Part shown: positions 8,252-15,648 of the stretch, piece after piece
Layout of the letters: the number at the start of each line of letters is the position of its first letter
How positions within the stretch are numbered: position 1 is the stretch's first letter
Assembly (NCBI GenBank): GCA_947501445.1
Contig: CANMVS010000003.1
Coordinates: 475,740-539,739, forward strand
Direction: 5' to 3'
Length of the DNA stretch: 64,000 nt
Source of the DNA: an uncultured Rhizobiaceae group bacterium
GTDB lineage: Bacteria; Pseudomonadota; Alphaproteobacteria; Rhizobiales; Rhizobiaceae
Made by a program: the position numbers and the translations under genes
Notes under the pieces: generated by a model
Database searches by the model: none
Told to the model about the DNA's origin: nothing
Seen by the model: only the letters and a program-made list of their open reading frames with translations

Positions 8252-8788
8252 CTAACTCTGTTTCTGCTTGGCCTGTGGCGCGGCGCCGTCAAATTCCTTG
8301 CGCAGATTTACAACCACACGGCGGTTTTGTGATTTGCACGATTTGGCAGCACAATTGCGAACCTTGCGTTCCGTACCGTAACCCTTGGCCCACATGCGTT
8401 GCGGATTGACGCCCTTGGAGGCAAGATAATTCATGACTGCCTTGGCCCGTTGGTCTGAAAGTGCAACATTCTTGCTTGGGTCATCAGCGTAACCCTGAAG
8501 CTTGACCAGCCAGTTCGGATGCTGCACCAGCCACGCCGCCTGAAGATCCAGCGTTTCGCGCGTTACATCATCCAGTTTGGCAGAACCGGAGGCAAAATAT
8601 ACCCGGCGCCCGACGTCCATGATGAATTCTTCTTCACTGCCGGAGTTTACACGCGCAAAACCCTTTGCCGGTTCATCTGTCGCCCCGCTCGATGATGCCG
8701 ACAGTGTGTCTCTGGCGGAGCCCATGCACCCTGCCAGCGTCAGTGCGAGCAGGACACAGGTCATTATTGTTGGAAGACCAGCCTTCAT
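8252..8788 (-). CDS. OmpA-family peptidoglycan-binding lipoprotein
   Basis: A 178-residue protein with a lipoprotein signal ending in 'ALTLAGC', giving a lipidated Cys at about residue 21. An OmpA C-terminal domain follows ('VYFASGSAKLDDVTRETL', 'LQGYADD', 'NVALSDQRAKAVMNYLASKG', 'NRRVVV'). This domain binds diaminopimelate in peptidoglycan and ties the outer membrane to the wall. It is Pal-like, but no Tol genes are near. Two cysteines, in 'RNCAAKSCKS', lie near the end. The L,D-transpeptidase gene lies 32 bp upstream on the same strand, so both may serve the cell wall. Confidence 0.85.
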   Translation of the reverse strand: MKAGLPTIMTCVLLALTLAGCMGSARDTLSASSSGATDEPAKGFARVNSGSEEEFIMDVGRRVYFASGSAKLDDVTRETLDLQAAWLVQHPNWLVKLQGYADDPSKNVALSDQRAKAVMNYLASKGVNPQRMWAKGYGTERKVRNCAAKSCKSQNRRVVVNLRKEFDGAAPQAKQKQS

Positions 8789-8820
8789 ATTCGTTCCCCC
8801 GGTTTTATTTCATCCGTGCG

Positions 8821-9465
8821 TCAGGCACGGTCGGCAATGTGTTCCAGCACCAATACATCCGTACCAATCGGGCAGCGGCGATAAAGGTCGATTGCATCTT
8901 CGTTGAACATGCGGATACAGCCCGATGAAGCGTTTGTGCCGATTGACCAGGGTGCCGTGGTTCCATGAAGCCGGTATCCGGTATCACCACCATTGGCGCT
9001 GTGCAGGTAAAGTGCGCGCGGACCAAGTGGATTGTTTGGGCCACCTTCCATGGATTCTGGAAGACTTGGCTGGCGCTCTCTCATTTCCTTGGGTGGAACC
9101 CAGCGTGGCCAGCGCGCTTTGCGCGAAACATTGGCCCGACCAAACCACTGAAAACCTTCACGTCCCACACCAACACCATAACGCAGCGCCGTATTGTTTT
9201 CCCAGATCCAGTAAAGGTAATGGTTGTTTGTGTCGATCACCACCGTACCTTCTGGCTCTGAAGAAAAATACTTCACCATCTGCCGGTGCCAGCGTTTGTC
9301 GACTGAGGCAAAATTTGTGCTTTTGAAACGATAGCCATTGTCGTCTGTGACGCCTTTGAAATAGATGGCCTTGGATTGTGCCGCAGCATTGCCGAGCAGC
9401 ATTTTCGGTGCAGCAAGGCCCGCGGTAACGGCAGCAGCACCGGCAATGAAATTGCGCCTTTTCAT
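8821..9465 (-). CDS. L,D-transpeptidase (YkuD domain), Tat-exported
   Basis: A 214-residue enzyme. The N-terminus 'MKRRNFIAGAAAVTAGLAAP' has a twin-arginine motif and hydrophobic stretch, consistent with Tat export to the periplasm. The YkuD active site is intact: 'YRLHGTTAPWSIG' (His about 165) and 'SSGCIRM' (Cys183, catalytic). L,D-transpeptidases form 3-3 peptidoglycan crosslinks or, in Rhizobiales, attach outer membrane proteins to peptidoglycan. The start at 9465 follows AGGGAG. It is probably co-transcribed with the OmpA-like lipoprotein. Confidence 0.88.
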   Translation of the reverse strand: MKRRNFIAGAAAVTAGLAAPKMLLGNAAAQSKAIYFKGVTDDNGYRFKSTNFASVDKRWHRQMVKYFSSEPEGTVVIDTNNHYLYWIWENNTALRYGVGVGREGFQWFGRANVSRKARWPRWVPPKEMRERQPSLPESMEGGPNNPLGPRALYLHSANGGDTGYRLHGTTAPWSIGTNASSGCIRMFNEDAIDLYRRCPIGTDVLVLEHIADRA

Positions 9466-9828
9466 ATCGATCTCCCTTTGGCCAATTCAGCATGGCACTG
9501 TGGATGAATGCATCGCTTTTGTGGCCCCTGGTAAATTAATAACCCGAAAATGGCTTCAGCGGCAACTATGAGCACCACACTAGGTATCTGTGGCGTGCTG
9601 GTTGCTGTGCCCAATTCTGCCTGGTCTCACCCATGTCGGCGGGCTGGTGCTGGATATTCGTGACCAAATTGCCTATAGCAATTCAGGTTTGACGGGATCG
9701 GCAAAGCCTGAATGCATTGGCAAAATCAACGGTCGACACCGTTGTCCCGTTTCTGACGAAACGTGAAACGGTCTAAGCAAATATCAGACGATTTTGAAAA
9801 ACCGACACCGAGACAAATGAGGCCAGCC
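9466..9828. other. Intergenic region between divergent L,D-transpeptidase and methyltransferase genes
   Basis: The 363-bp gap holds repeat copy 2 (9674-9775) and otherwise no open frame with a ribosome site. The promoters of both flanking genes must lie here. No clear dyad other than the repeat was seen. Confidence 0.6.
9674..9775 (-). repeat. Dispersed two-hairpin palindromic repeat, copy 2
   Basis: Full-length copy in inverted orientation. It starts TAGCAATTCAGGTTTGACGG and ends GAAACGGTCTA. A GTG inside it (9763) opens a frame into the methyltransferase gene and should not be taken as the start. Confidence 0.85.
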
Positions 9829-10428
9829 ATGACCGACACTGAAACCATCGCAGCCTATGACGCAAGGGTGGATGCCTATGCCGACATTGTAAAACGCGAC
9901 AAACCTGATCCGGCATTGATTGCATTTATCGCGCGTTTACCGACCGGTGGCTATGTTCTTGATCTTGGGTGCGGCCCTGGAAACGCCTCGGCTATCATGC
10001 GTGACAATGGACTGCGTGTGGATCCTGTTGATGCGTCTGCCCAAATGGTGCAACTTGCCAATGCGACCCATGATATTGGTGCCCGACAGGCCGATTTCAG
10101 TGAAATCGAAGCTATTGCAACATATGATGGCGTCTGGGCCAATTTTATCCTTTTGCATGCATCTGCCGCTGATTTTCCCGTTCATCTAGGTGCGCTTCAT
10201 CATGCGTTGAAGCCAGACGGCATCTTGCACATCGGTATGAAACTTGGTGATGGAGCATCACGCGACAGGCTTGGGCGCCTCTACTCCTATTACAGCGAAG
10301 AACAGCTGGCCACATTCCTTGGCGATGCCGGATTTACTGTTTTGGAAACCCTGAAGGGCGAAGATCTTGGGCTCGCCGGTGACGTGGAGCCATGGATCAT
10401 CATGGTTGCTGTCAGGTGCCAGGCATGA
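9829..10428 (+). CDS. Class I SAM-dependent methyltransferase
   Basis: A 199-residue Rossmann-fold methyltransferase. Motif I is 'YVLDLGCGPGNASAIM' (about residues 42-57), which binds S-adenosylmethionine. The later acidic and hydrophobic motifs ('ADFSEIEAI', 'YDGVWANFILLH', 'LKPDGILHIGMK') follow in order. Start 9829 (MTDTETIAAYDAR) has GAGG six bases upstream; the longer frame begins inside repeat copy 2. The substrate cannot be inferred. The downstream gap to 10550 shows no features. Confidence 0.85.
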   Translation: MTDTETIAAYDARVDAYADIVKRDKPDPALIAFIARLPTGGYVLDLGCGPGNASAIMRDNGLRVDPVDASAQMVQLANATHDIGARQADFSEIEAIATYDGVWANFILLHASAADFPVHLGALHHALKPDGILHIGMKLGDGASRDRLGRLYSYYSEEQLATFLGDAGFTVLETLKGEDLGLAGDVEPWIIMVAVRCQA

Positions 10429-10549
10429 GGGAATTTAATCATGTTGAGAATTTGGGGTCGGCAATCGTCATTCAATGTTCAGTCGCTGATGTGGTGCGTT
10501 GGTGAACTCGGGTCAGGGTCTTTTAAATTGAAACTTCAGGCACGCACTG

Positions 10550-11149
10550 TCAGGCGGCGCCAAGTTTTAACAACAGGGCAAGGGCACGCTTTGCCCGGTT
10601 GGCTATTTCAGTATCGCTCATCAAAGGCATGACCCCGGTTACGCGCCTGATCTGCAAATCGCCAACGAGCAGGTTCACATAGATTTCAGCAGCCTCGGGC
10701 ATTGTAAGATTTGGGAAATGTCCCTGCGCATTGGCGCGCTGGAATACTTTGGCGATCAGAGGCACAATCGTTTCGCGCCCGGCAGTGGCAAGCGCTGCAC
10801 CCAAAACGCCGCTTGCATTGGCTGCCGCTACGCGGTTTAGGGCGATGGCTCTCGGGCTGACAAGCAGCTTGAGTAATTTGGGACCAAGGGATGACAGCGT
10901 TTCAAGTGGCGCGCGTTCAACTGCAATGTCTGTTTCCAGCAACGACTTCACCTCCAGTGCATTGCTTTCAACCATGGCTGTGAAGAGGCCGACCTTGTCG
11001 CCGTACCATCGATAGAGTGTCTCATTGGAGGCCTTTGCCTTTTTGGCCACAGATAACATCGACATGCCCGCATAACCATTGCTTTCAAGCAGATCATAGG
11101 CAGCGTTTTCTATCTGGGTTTTTCTGGTTTGGCGTGTTTCGGCCCGCAT
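10550..11149 (-). CDS. TetR/AcrR family transcriptional regulator
   Basis: A 199-residue repressor with the DNA-binding domain at residues 8-55 ('IENAAYDLLESNGYAG', 'SVAKKAKASNETLYRWYGDK'), followed by an AcrR-type ligand domain. It is divergent from the DUF1772 gene at 11312. Two CNGTAC...TACGG dyads at 11177-11194 and 11205-11222 sit between them and are the probable operators. It likely controls itself and the 11312-12184 pair. Confidence 0.88.
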   Translation of the reverse strand: MRAETRQTRKTQIENAAYDLLESNGYAGMSMLSVAKKAKASNETLYRWYGDKVGLFTAMVESNALEVKSLLETDIAVERAPLETLSSLGPKLLKLLVSPRAIALNRVAAANASGVLGAALATAGRETIVPLIAKVFQRANAQGHFPNLTMPEAAEIYVNLLVGDLQIRRVTGVMPLMSDTEIANRAKRALALLLKLGAA

Positions 11150-11176
11150 AAATCATCCTTTCGGTATTGACTCTAA

Positions 11177-11222
11177 CCGTACATTCTATTACGGAATTAA
11201 GCAAGCGTACATATAATTACGG
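11177..11222. promoter_or_regulatory. Pair of 18-bp dyads CCGTAC-N8-TACGG and GCGTAC-N8-TACGG
   Basis: The first site is CCGTACATTCTATTACGG at 11177-11194; the second is GCGTACATATAATTACGG at 11205-11222. Arms are CCGTA/TACGG and CGTA/TACG, with an identical layout and 28 bp start to start. Tandem dyads in a TetR divergent promoter are typical operators. Confidence 0.6.
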
Positions 11223-11311
11223 TTTTGTCTGTTTATCGTATTTATTCAAAGCCTAACGATCCCGGCTGCGCATAGAATTGACGGATTGAATTACCTGACA
11301 GGAGTACCGCC

Positions 11312-11812
11312 ATGCACAAAGCACTGACATTTTCCGCCCTGATATCCCTGCTCCTGATCGGGGCGATATTCGGGTTCTTCTATGCCTGGGTCTGCTCGAC
11401 AATGTGGGGGCTTGATCAGGCAAATCCGAAAGTGGCAATTGCTGCAATGCAGGCCATGAATGCGTCGGTCAGAAATGCCGCATTTGCACCCGCGTTCTTC
11501 GCAACACCTTTTGCTCTGCTGGTAACCGCCATTCTGGCCTTTCGCCTGTGTCGCCGTGATGCAGCCTACGCCTTTGGCGCTGCAGCGCTTATCTATCTGT
11601 GTGGCGGCCTGCTGCTGACAATGTGGGTCAATGTTCCCATGAACGAGGCTTTGGCCGGCATCGTGGTGCCCACTGATGAGGCATTGGCACAGACTATCTG
11701 GCAGGATTATTCATCGGTCTGGCAGCAATGGAACCTGGCACGTACGCTCGCATCTGGTGCGGCGTTATCATGTGTGGGTTTCGGCCTGATGCGATTGGGA
11801 CGCGCCACATAG
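11312..11812 (+). CDS. DUF1772 / anthrone oxygenase family membrane protein
   Basis: A 166-residue integral membrane protein with four predicted segments (about residues 7-29, 60-80, 88-108 and 140-160). The DUF1772 signature is visible in 'FYAWVCSTMWGLD', 'NVPMNEALAG' and the 'W.QWNLARTLAS' segment. Fungal relatives are called anthrone oxygenases (TpcL/HypC type), but bacterial functions are mostly unknown. Translation is supported by 'GGAG' before ATG 11312. The next gene is a small ABM monooxygenase 84 bp downstream, so a paired oxidative role under TetR control is possible. Confidence 0.75.
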   Translation: MHKALTFSALISLLLIGAIFGFFYAWVCSTMWGLDQANPKVAIAAMQAMNASVRNAAFAPAFFATPFALLVTAILAFRLCRRDAAYAFGAAALIYLCGGLLLTMWVNVPMNEALAGIVVPTDEALAQTIWQDYSSVWQQWNLARTLASGAALSCVGFGLMRLGRAT

Positions 11813-11896
11813 CATCATGGCGTTTTCGCTTTTCCGGTTTCAAAAAAGGTGCAACAAGCTTTGGACATCACAAACAAACAAGGCTGAGGATATTCC

Positions 11897-12184
11897 ATGC
11901 CACTTACGATCGTTGCCAATATTCACGCCATGCCTGATCAGGTTGATCTGGTCAAATCCGAACTTGTTAAACTGATTGAAAAAACCCTGACGGAACCCGG
12001 CTGCATCAACTATGACCTGCATCAGGACAATGAAAACCCGGCTCATTTCATGTTTTACGAAAACTGGGAAAACCGTGACCTGTGGCAGGAACATATGAAT
12101 GCCCCCCATCTGGCCCTGTTCGCTGAAGCCACAAAGGGCGCTGTGGAAAATGTCATTGTGAACGAAATGTCGCCGGTTGATTAA
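11897..12184 (+). CDS. Antibiotic biosynthesis monooxygenase (ABM) domain protein, putative quinol monooxygenase
   Basis: A 95-residue single ABM domain (PF03992): 'IVANIHAMPDQVDLVKSELV', 'TLTEPGCINYDLHQD', 'FMFYENWENRDLWQEHMNAPHL'. The length and the E-P-G-C-x-x-Y motif match YgiN-type quinol monooxygenases. These small ferredoxin-like dimers oxidise quinols or anthrones without a cofactor, or serve in stress responses. It lies in the same orientation as the DUF1772 gene behind a TetR operator. Convergent with the VOC gene at 12214. Confidence 0.82.
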   Translation: MPLTIVANIHAMPDQVDLVKSELVKLIEKTLTEPGCINYDLHQDNENPAHFMFYENWENRDLWQEHMNAPHLALFAEATKGAVENVIVNEMSPVD

Positions 12185-12213
12185 AATCAGGGGAGCCGGA
12201 AGTTCCCGGATGA

Positions 12214-12681
12214 CTACTCGCGATGCCAGCCTGATATTTTAACATTTCCGAGTTGCTCAACTTCCCGGCGACCTACATCACGCACAGCCTGTGAAAATGT
12301 CCACACATGCCCTTCGGGATCGCGCGCACGATAGGTGCGGTCGCCGTAAAACTGATCTTCAGGTTCCTGCAAAATGGTTGCACCGTTCTGGCGCGCGTGC
12401 TGACAATGGGCATCAATGTCGCTGGCAACCTGAACATAGATCAGCTGGGTATTCCTGCCACCGACCGACGCCGGGCTTGCGACGAAGTCACTCCATTCCG
12501 CATCGACAATAATGGACGCGTTGCCATAGGCCATTTCCGCGTGAACAAGCCTGCCCTGTGCATCGCGCATATCAACCAGACGGGTAAAGCCAAAGGCTCG
12601 TTCGATCCAGACAAGTGCAGCAAGCGGGTCGCGGTAAAATAGGCCGGTTCGAACAGCCTGTCTTGAAAAGGGATCACGCAT
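12214..12681 (-). CDS. VOC / glyoxalase-like protein
   Basis: A 155-residue vicinal-oxygen-chelate fold protein: beta-alpha-beta modules beginning 'GLFYRDPLAALVWIERAFGF' and ending in the typical 'ARDPEGHVWTFSQ'. The 'D.A.I..A...G' pattern resembles PhnB/bleomycin-resistance-like members. Metal ligands cannot be confirmed by eye. It is the last gene after dctP and the deacetylase on the minus strand (38 bp gap). The ribosome site at 12681 is weak. Confidence 0.75.
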   Translation of the reverse strand: MRDPFSRQAVRTGLFYRDPLAALVWIERAFGFTRLVDMRDAQGRLVHAEMAYGNASIIVDAEWSDFVASPASVGGRNTQLIYVQVASDIDAHCQHARQNGATILQEPEDQFYGDRTYRARDPEGHVWTFSQAVRDVGRREVEQLGNVKISGWHRE

Positions 12682-12718
12682 GACAGGAGACTAAATTTGT
12701 CACCATGATTTGGCAATC

Positions 12719-13600
12719 CTACGATTGATCTTCCATCTGCGCGCTGTACCAGTCGCCTATTTGCGAAGCTGTCATCCATGCAACGTCATCATGTCCTGCA
12801 ACATAATCCAGCAAAGCCTCCAGATAACGAATACGGTGCGGTACGCCGGTGATATAGGGGTGCACGGAAATCGCCATAATGCGGGCGTTTTGCGCGGCCT
12901 CCTGGTAGAGGCGGTCAAACTGGTCAATGCCGCGGTTCAAAAGTTCGTCGGAACGGTGGTTTTGCAGTGCATAGACGGCAATATCATTGGTCTCAACGGT
13001 ATAGGGGATGGATGTGATGGAGCCATTGGTCGTATTGATTACCTGCGGCAGGTCATCCATGACCCAATCACAAACGAATTCAATGCCGTGCTCAACCAGA
13101 AGGTCCAGCGTTTCTGCGGTCTGTGTCAAACCTGGGCTTTCCCAACTGCGCGGTGGAGCGCCCCAAAAATCTGCTATGGTCTGCACAGCATCACCGATGG
13201 AACGGCGCTGATCCTTGAGCTTGTGCATGGGCCCCTGAAAATATCCGTGCCCCATGAATTCCCAGCCTGCGTCTTTTGCCGCGCAGGCAACGCGTGGATA
13301 TTGGCCACATACGCTGGCATTGATCGCCAGCGTTGCCGGAATGCCGCGGCGTGTCAAAGCCTCCAACTGACGCCAGAAACCGCAGCGCATGCCGTATTCA
13401 TGCCAGGACCAGTTTGGCACATCTGGCAACAGCGGCTGGCCCATCGGCGGGGATAACACTGTACGTGGCATGGCATTTTCGATACGCCATTCTTCAACAT
13501 TGACGATCACCCACACAGCCATTTTCTTGCCACCGGGGAACACCAGCTTTGGACGATCGACGATGGCCTGATAGGGAATTTGGTCGCTAAGCCTCTTCAT
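12719..13600 (-). CDS. Polysaccharide deacetylase family protein (PuuE-like)
   Basis: A 293-residue NodB-fold protein. 'VWVIVNVEEW' replaces the catalytic Asp-Asp of classic deacetylases, as in PuuE-type allantoinases and related cyclic-amide hydrolases. 'GWEFMGHGYFQGPMHKL' carries the histidine motif and 'RSWESPGLTQT' the later loop. Start 13600 (MKRLSDQIPYQAIVDRP) follows AAAGGCGG; the longer frame to 13765 runs through repeat copy 3 into dctP. It follows the TRAP binding-protein gene on the same strand, so the imported TRAP substrate may be its substrate or be derived from it. An amide or ureide substrate is possible. Confidence 0.78.
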   Translation of the reverse strand: MKRLSDQIPYQAIVDRPKLVFPGGKKMAVWVIVNVEEWRIENAMPRTVLSPPMGQPLLPDVPNWSWHEYGMRCGFWRQLEALTRRGIPATLAINASVCGQYPRVACAAKDAGWEFMGHGYFQGPMHKLKDQRRSIGDAVQTIADFWGAPPRSWESPGLTQTAETLDLLVEHGIEFVCDWVMDDLPQVINTTNGSITSIPYTVETNDIAVYALQNHRSDELLNRGIDQFDRLYQEAAQNARIMAISVHPYITGVPHRIRYLEALLDYVAGHDDVAWMTASQIGDWYSAQMEDQS

Positions 13601-13610
13601 TGGGCCGCCT

Positions 13611-13667
13611 TTGACTTTATGGATGCATTCAGGTTTTGAAGGAATCGGCAAAAACTGAATAGCTTTA
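13611..13667 (+). repeat. Dispersed repeat, partial copy 3 (hairpin 2 half only)
   Basis: Holds the second half of the repeat: TTGACTTTATGGATGCATTC, then arms CAGGTTTTG and CAAAAACTG around AAGGAATCGG, ending AGCTTTA. The hairpin loop is the reverse complement of the loop in other copies. It lies between dctP and the deacetylase. Confidence 0.7.
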
Positions 13668-13697
13668 GGGGGGGCACAGGTGTGCCCCCGCTCTAAT

Positions 13698-14783
13698 CTA
13701 CTGCTTGATTTCGTAGACAAAGGGCCATTCATACCCCGTATCAGCAACAGCACCGAGGTAAGCATTCATGACTTCGGTCCCCGGCATGTTGCGACCGTCT
13801 GCTTCCTTGGCCTGGCGTGAGGGAAAATCCGCCAGCGATTGCGCCCATCCGGCGCGCGCTTCGGGGCCCAGTTCCTTTACCTGAGCGCCAACTTTTTGCA
13901 GGCCCTCAAGTCCGGATTTTTGTCTGCCATTGAGTGACTTGCCGGACTGTTCCTCATAGCCGCGACCAACCTCTTCGATGATTTTTTGAACCTCGGGTGG
14001 CAATTTGTCAAAACTGCGCTTGTTCATGGTCAATCCGTTGACGCCCATCGCACCAAAGCCGATTTGGGTGTAGTGGGGGGCCGGCTCATAGAATTTGAAA
14101 CCCAGATAGGCCGATGGAAACATCAGCCAGCCATTGTAGACACCGGTTTGAAGCGACAGATAGCCGTCCGGTAATGTGGATTGCACAGGAATGGCACCGG
14201 CAAACTCAAGCCACGGCAAATTGGGGCCTGCGCCGCCAATTTTGACGCCCTTCAAATCTTCGACCTTTTCCCATGGATCCGTTGTTCCAAGGTGGTAATT
14301 GTCCCAGCCGTGAAGTCCCAGGAGCTTTTGTTTGTACTCTGTTTCAAAGACATCTGTCAGCCAGGGCACCTTGTCGTAGACAGCGCGTGCTGCCTGCATT
14401 TCCTGCTCGGAATCCTGCGGTCCGAACGGCGCATAATAGGGAAAATTATGCAAAAACAGTTTCGCCGGTTCGAAACAGAAACAATAGGCGCCGATATCCA
14501 GAATGCCCGATTGTACGGCCTCAAGGGTTTCTGCAACCCCGGCAATGGCGCCGCCATATCCTTCGACAAACTCCACTTCGTGGTCTGTCTCCTCGGCGAC
14601 GCGGCGTTTGACTTCGGGCACAAAATAGTTGGCCACGTCTGCCACATAGACTGCCGGACCATTCGGATGCCCCGCCCCCACACGCAATGTGAATGTTTCA
14701 GCACTGGCGGGTACAGTCATGCTCCAGGCACCAGCCAGTACCAGCGCCGATGTAATCCCTTTGGTGATTTTCTTAGAATTCAT
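13698..14783 (-). CDS. dctP: TRAP transporter substrate-binding protein DctP
   Basis: A 361-residue periplasmic binding protein of the DctP family. A signal peptide covers residues 1-28 ('SALVLAGAWSMTVPASAETF'). The mature part has the long-helix TRAP layout ('ETLEAVQSGILDIGAYCFCFEP', 'WEKVEDLKGVKI', 'DGYLSLQTGVYNGWL'). The start at 14783 is the second of two ATGs and has GGGAGG at proper distance. It is divergent from the dctQ-dctM genes, with operator-like site D between. The ligand is unknown; C4-dicarboxylates are only the founding example. Confidence 0.88.
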   Translation of the reverse strand: MNSKKITKGITSALVLAGAWSMTVPASAETFTLRVGAGHPNGPAVYVADVANYFVPEVKRRVAEETDHEVEFVEGYGGAIAGVAETLEAVQSGILDIGAYCFCFEPAKLFLHNFPYYAPFGPQDSEQEMQAARAVYDKVPWLTDVFETEYKQKLLGLHGWDNYHLGTTDPWEKVEDLKGVKIGGAGPNLPWLEFAGAIPVQSTLPDGYLSLQTGVYNGWLMFPSAYLGFKFYEPAPHYTQIGFGAMGVNGLTMNKRSFDKLPPEVQKIIEEVGRGYEEQSGKSLNGRQKSGLEGLQKVGAQVKELGPEARAGWAQSLADFPSRQAKEADGRNMPGTEVMNAYLGAVADTGYEWPFVYEIKQ

Positions 14784-14862
14784 CATTTCCTCCCTTGCCA
14801 GGCACACACAATGTGACGCCCTGCTATATTGTTTTGGCATTTGCGCATTTTTATGCGTCTTA

Positions 14863-14878
14863 TTTATCGATCGCTAAA
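14863..14878. promoter_or_regulatory. Operator TTTATCGATCGCTAAA (site D)
   Basis: Identical to site A at 15 of 16 positions. It lies 80 bp upstream of dctP in the divergent dctP/dctQM region. A weaker 12-of-16 match, TTTATCACTTGATTAA, occurs at 15017-15032 before dctQ. Its presence here ties TRAP transport to the cyclase/monooxygenase/hydroxylase block. Confidence 0.6.
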
Positions 14879-15099
14879 CAAGTGCTTATTTCCACACAAA
14901 CGAGGTGCGTGGTCAAGTGGGTGCAGATCTGTTGGCTAAACAATAGTGAAAATTCAGCCGGTCATGCCACACGCATGCGTATGATATTTTTTGATGCTCC
15001 ATATCAGCTTTTCTTATTTATCACTTGATTAATAGGCTTGAGCAAGAGGCCGCCATCCGCTAGCCTGCGTGCAAATGAAGGCACTGGGAGGAGCAATTC

Positions 15100-15606
15100 A
15101 TGGGAGGAGCGATCTGGCTCGCGCGCGTCATCCATCTGATTTCGGCATTTTGGACGCTGGGATTGGCTTTGCTCATATTCACGGATGTGTTTGGTCGCGG
15201 ATTGCTCAATAGCCCGGTACCCGGAACCAAGGAGATTGTGCAAAACTCCATAGTCGCCATCACTTTCCTGCAATTGCCACTGGCGATCTATGGGGGCTCC
15301 ATGCTGCGCACCTCAATTTTTGCAGACGCGGTTCCCCTCAGGATGAGACTTGTTTTGCGGACCTTTGCATCCCTATTGGGCATTGCTTTTCTCCTCGGTC
15401 TGGTCATCAGCACCTGGGAGCCGCTGATGGATGCCTATCGTATTGGCGAATATGAGGGCGAGGGGGCCTTACGGGTGCCAACCTGGCCTGTGCGCGGCGG
15501 CGTATTGGTTATGTCCGCCTTTGGCGCTGTCGCCTATTGCATGATGATCATTTTCGACTGGCAGGGAAGGCTGATCGACGAGTATCAGGCGCCCGGGTCA
15601 GCATAG
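15100..15606 (+). CDS. dctQ: TRAP transporter small permease DctQ
   Basis: A 168-residue inner-membrane protein with four predicted segments (about residues 8-28, 46-66, 84-105 and 132-152). The family motifs 'FTDVFGRGLLNSPVPGTKEI' and 'QLPLAIYGGSMLRTSIF' are present. It forms the transport unit with DctM, driven by a sodium or proton gradient. GGGAGGAG precedes the ATG. dctM starts 42 bp later. Confidence 0.9.
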   Translation: MGGAIWLARVIHLISAFWTLGLALLIFTDVFGRGLLNSPVPGTKEIVQNSIVAITFLQLPLAIYGGSMLRTSIFADAVPLRMRLVLRTFASLLGIAFLLGLVISTWEPLMDAYRIGEYEGEGALRVPTWPVRGGVLVMSAFGAVAYCMMIIFDWQGRLIDEYQAPGSA

Positions 15607-15648
15607 TGAATTGTCCGCATCACTCAAAATCAGATAGGGGACCGGTTC

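Noticed and set aside
12710..13456. 248-codon frame antisense to the deacetylase gene
   Set aside because: No recognisable domain; the minus-strand NodB-fold gene is well supported.
14181..14816. 211-codon frame antisense to dctP
   Set aside because: Cysteine- and histidine-rich shadow of a standard TRAP binding-protein gene.
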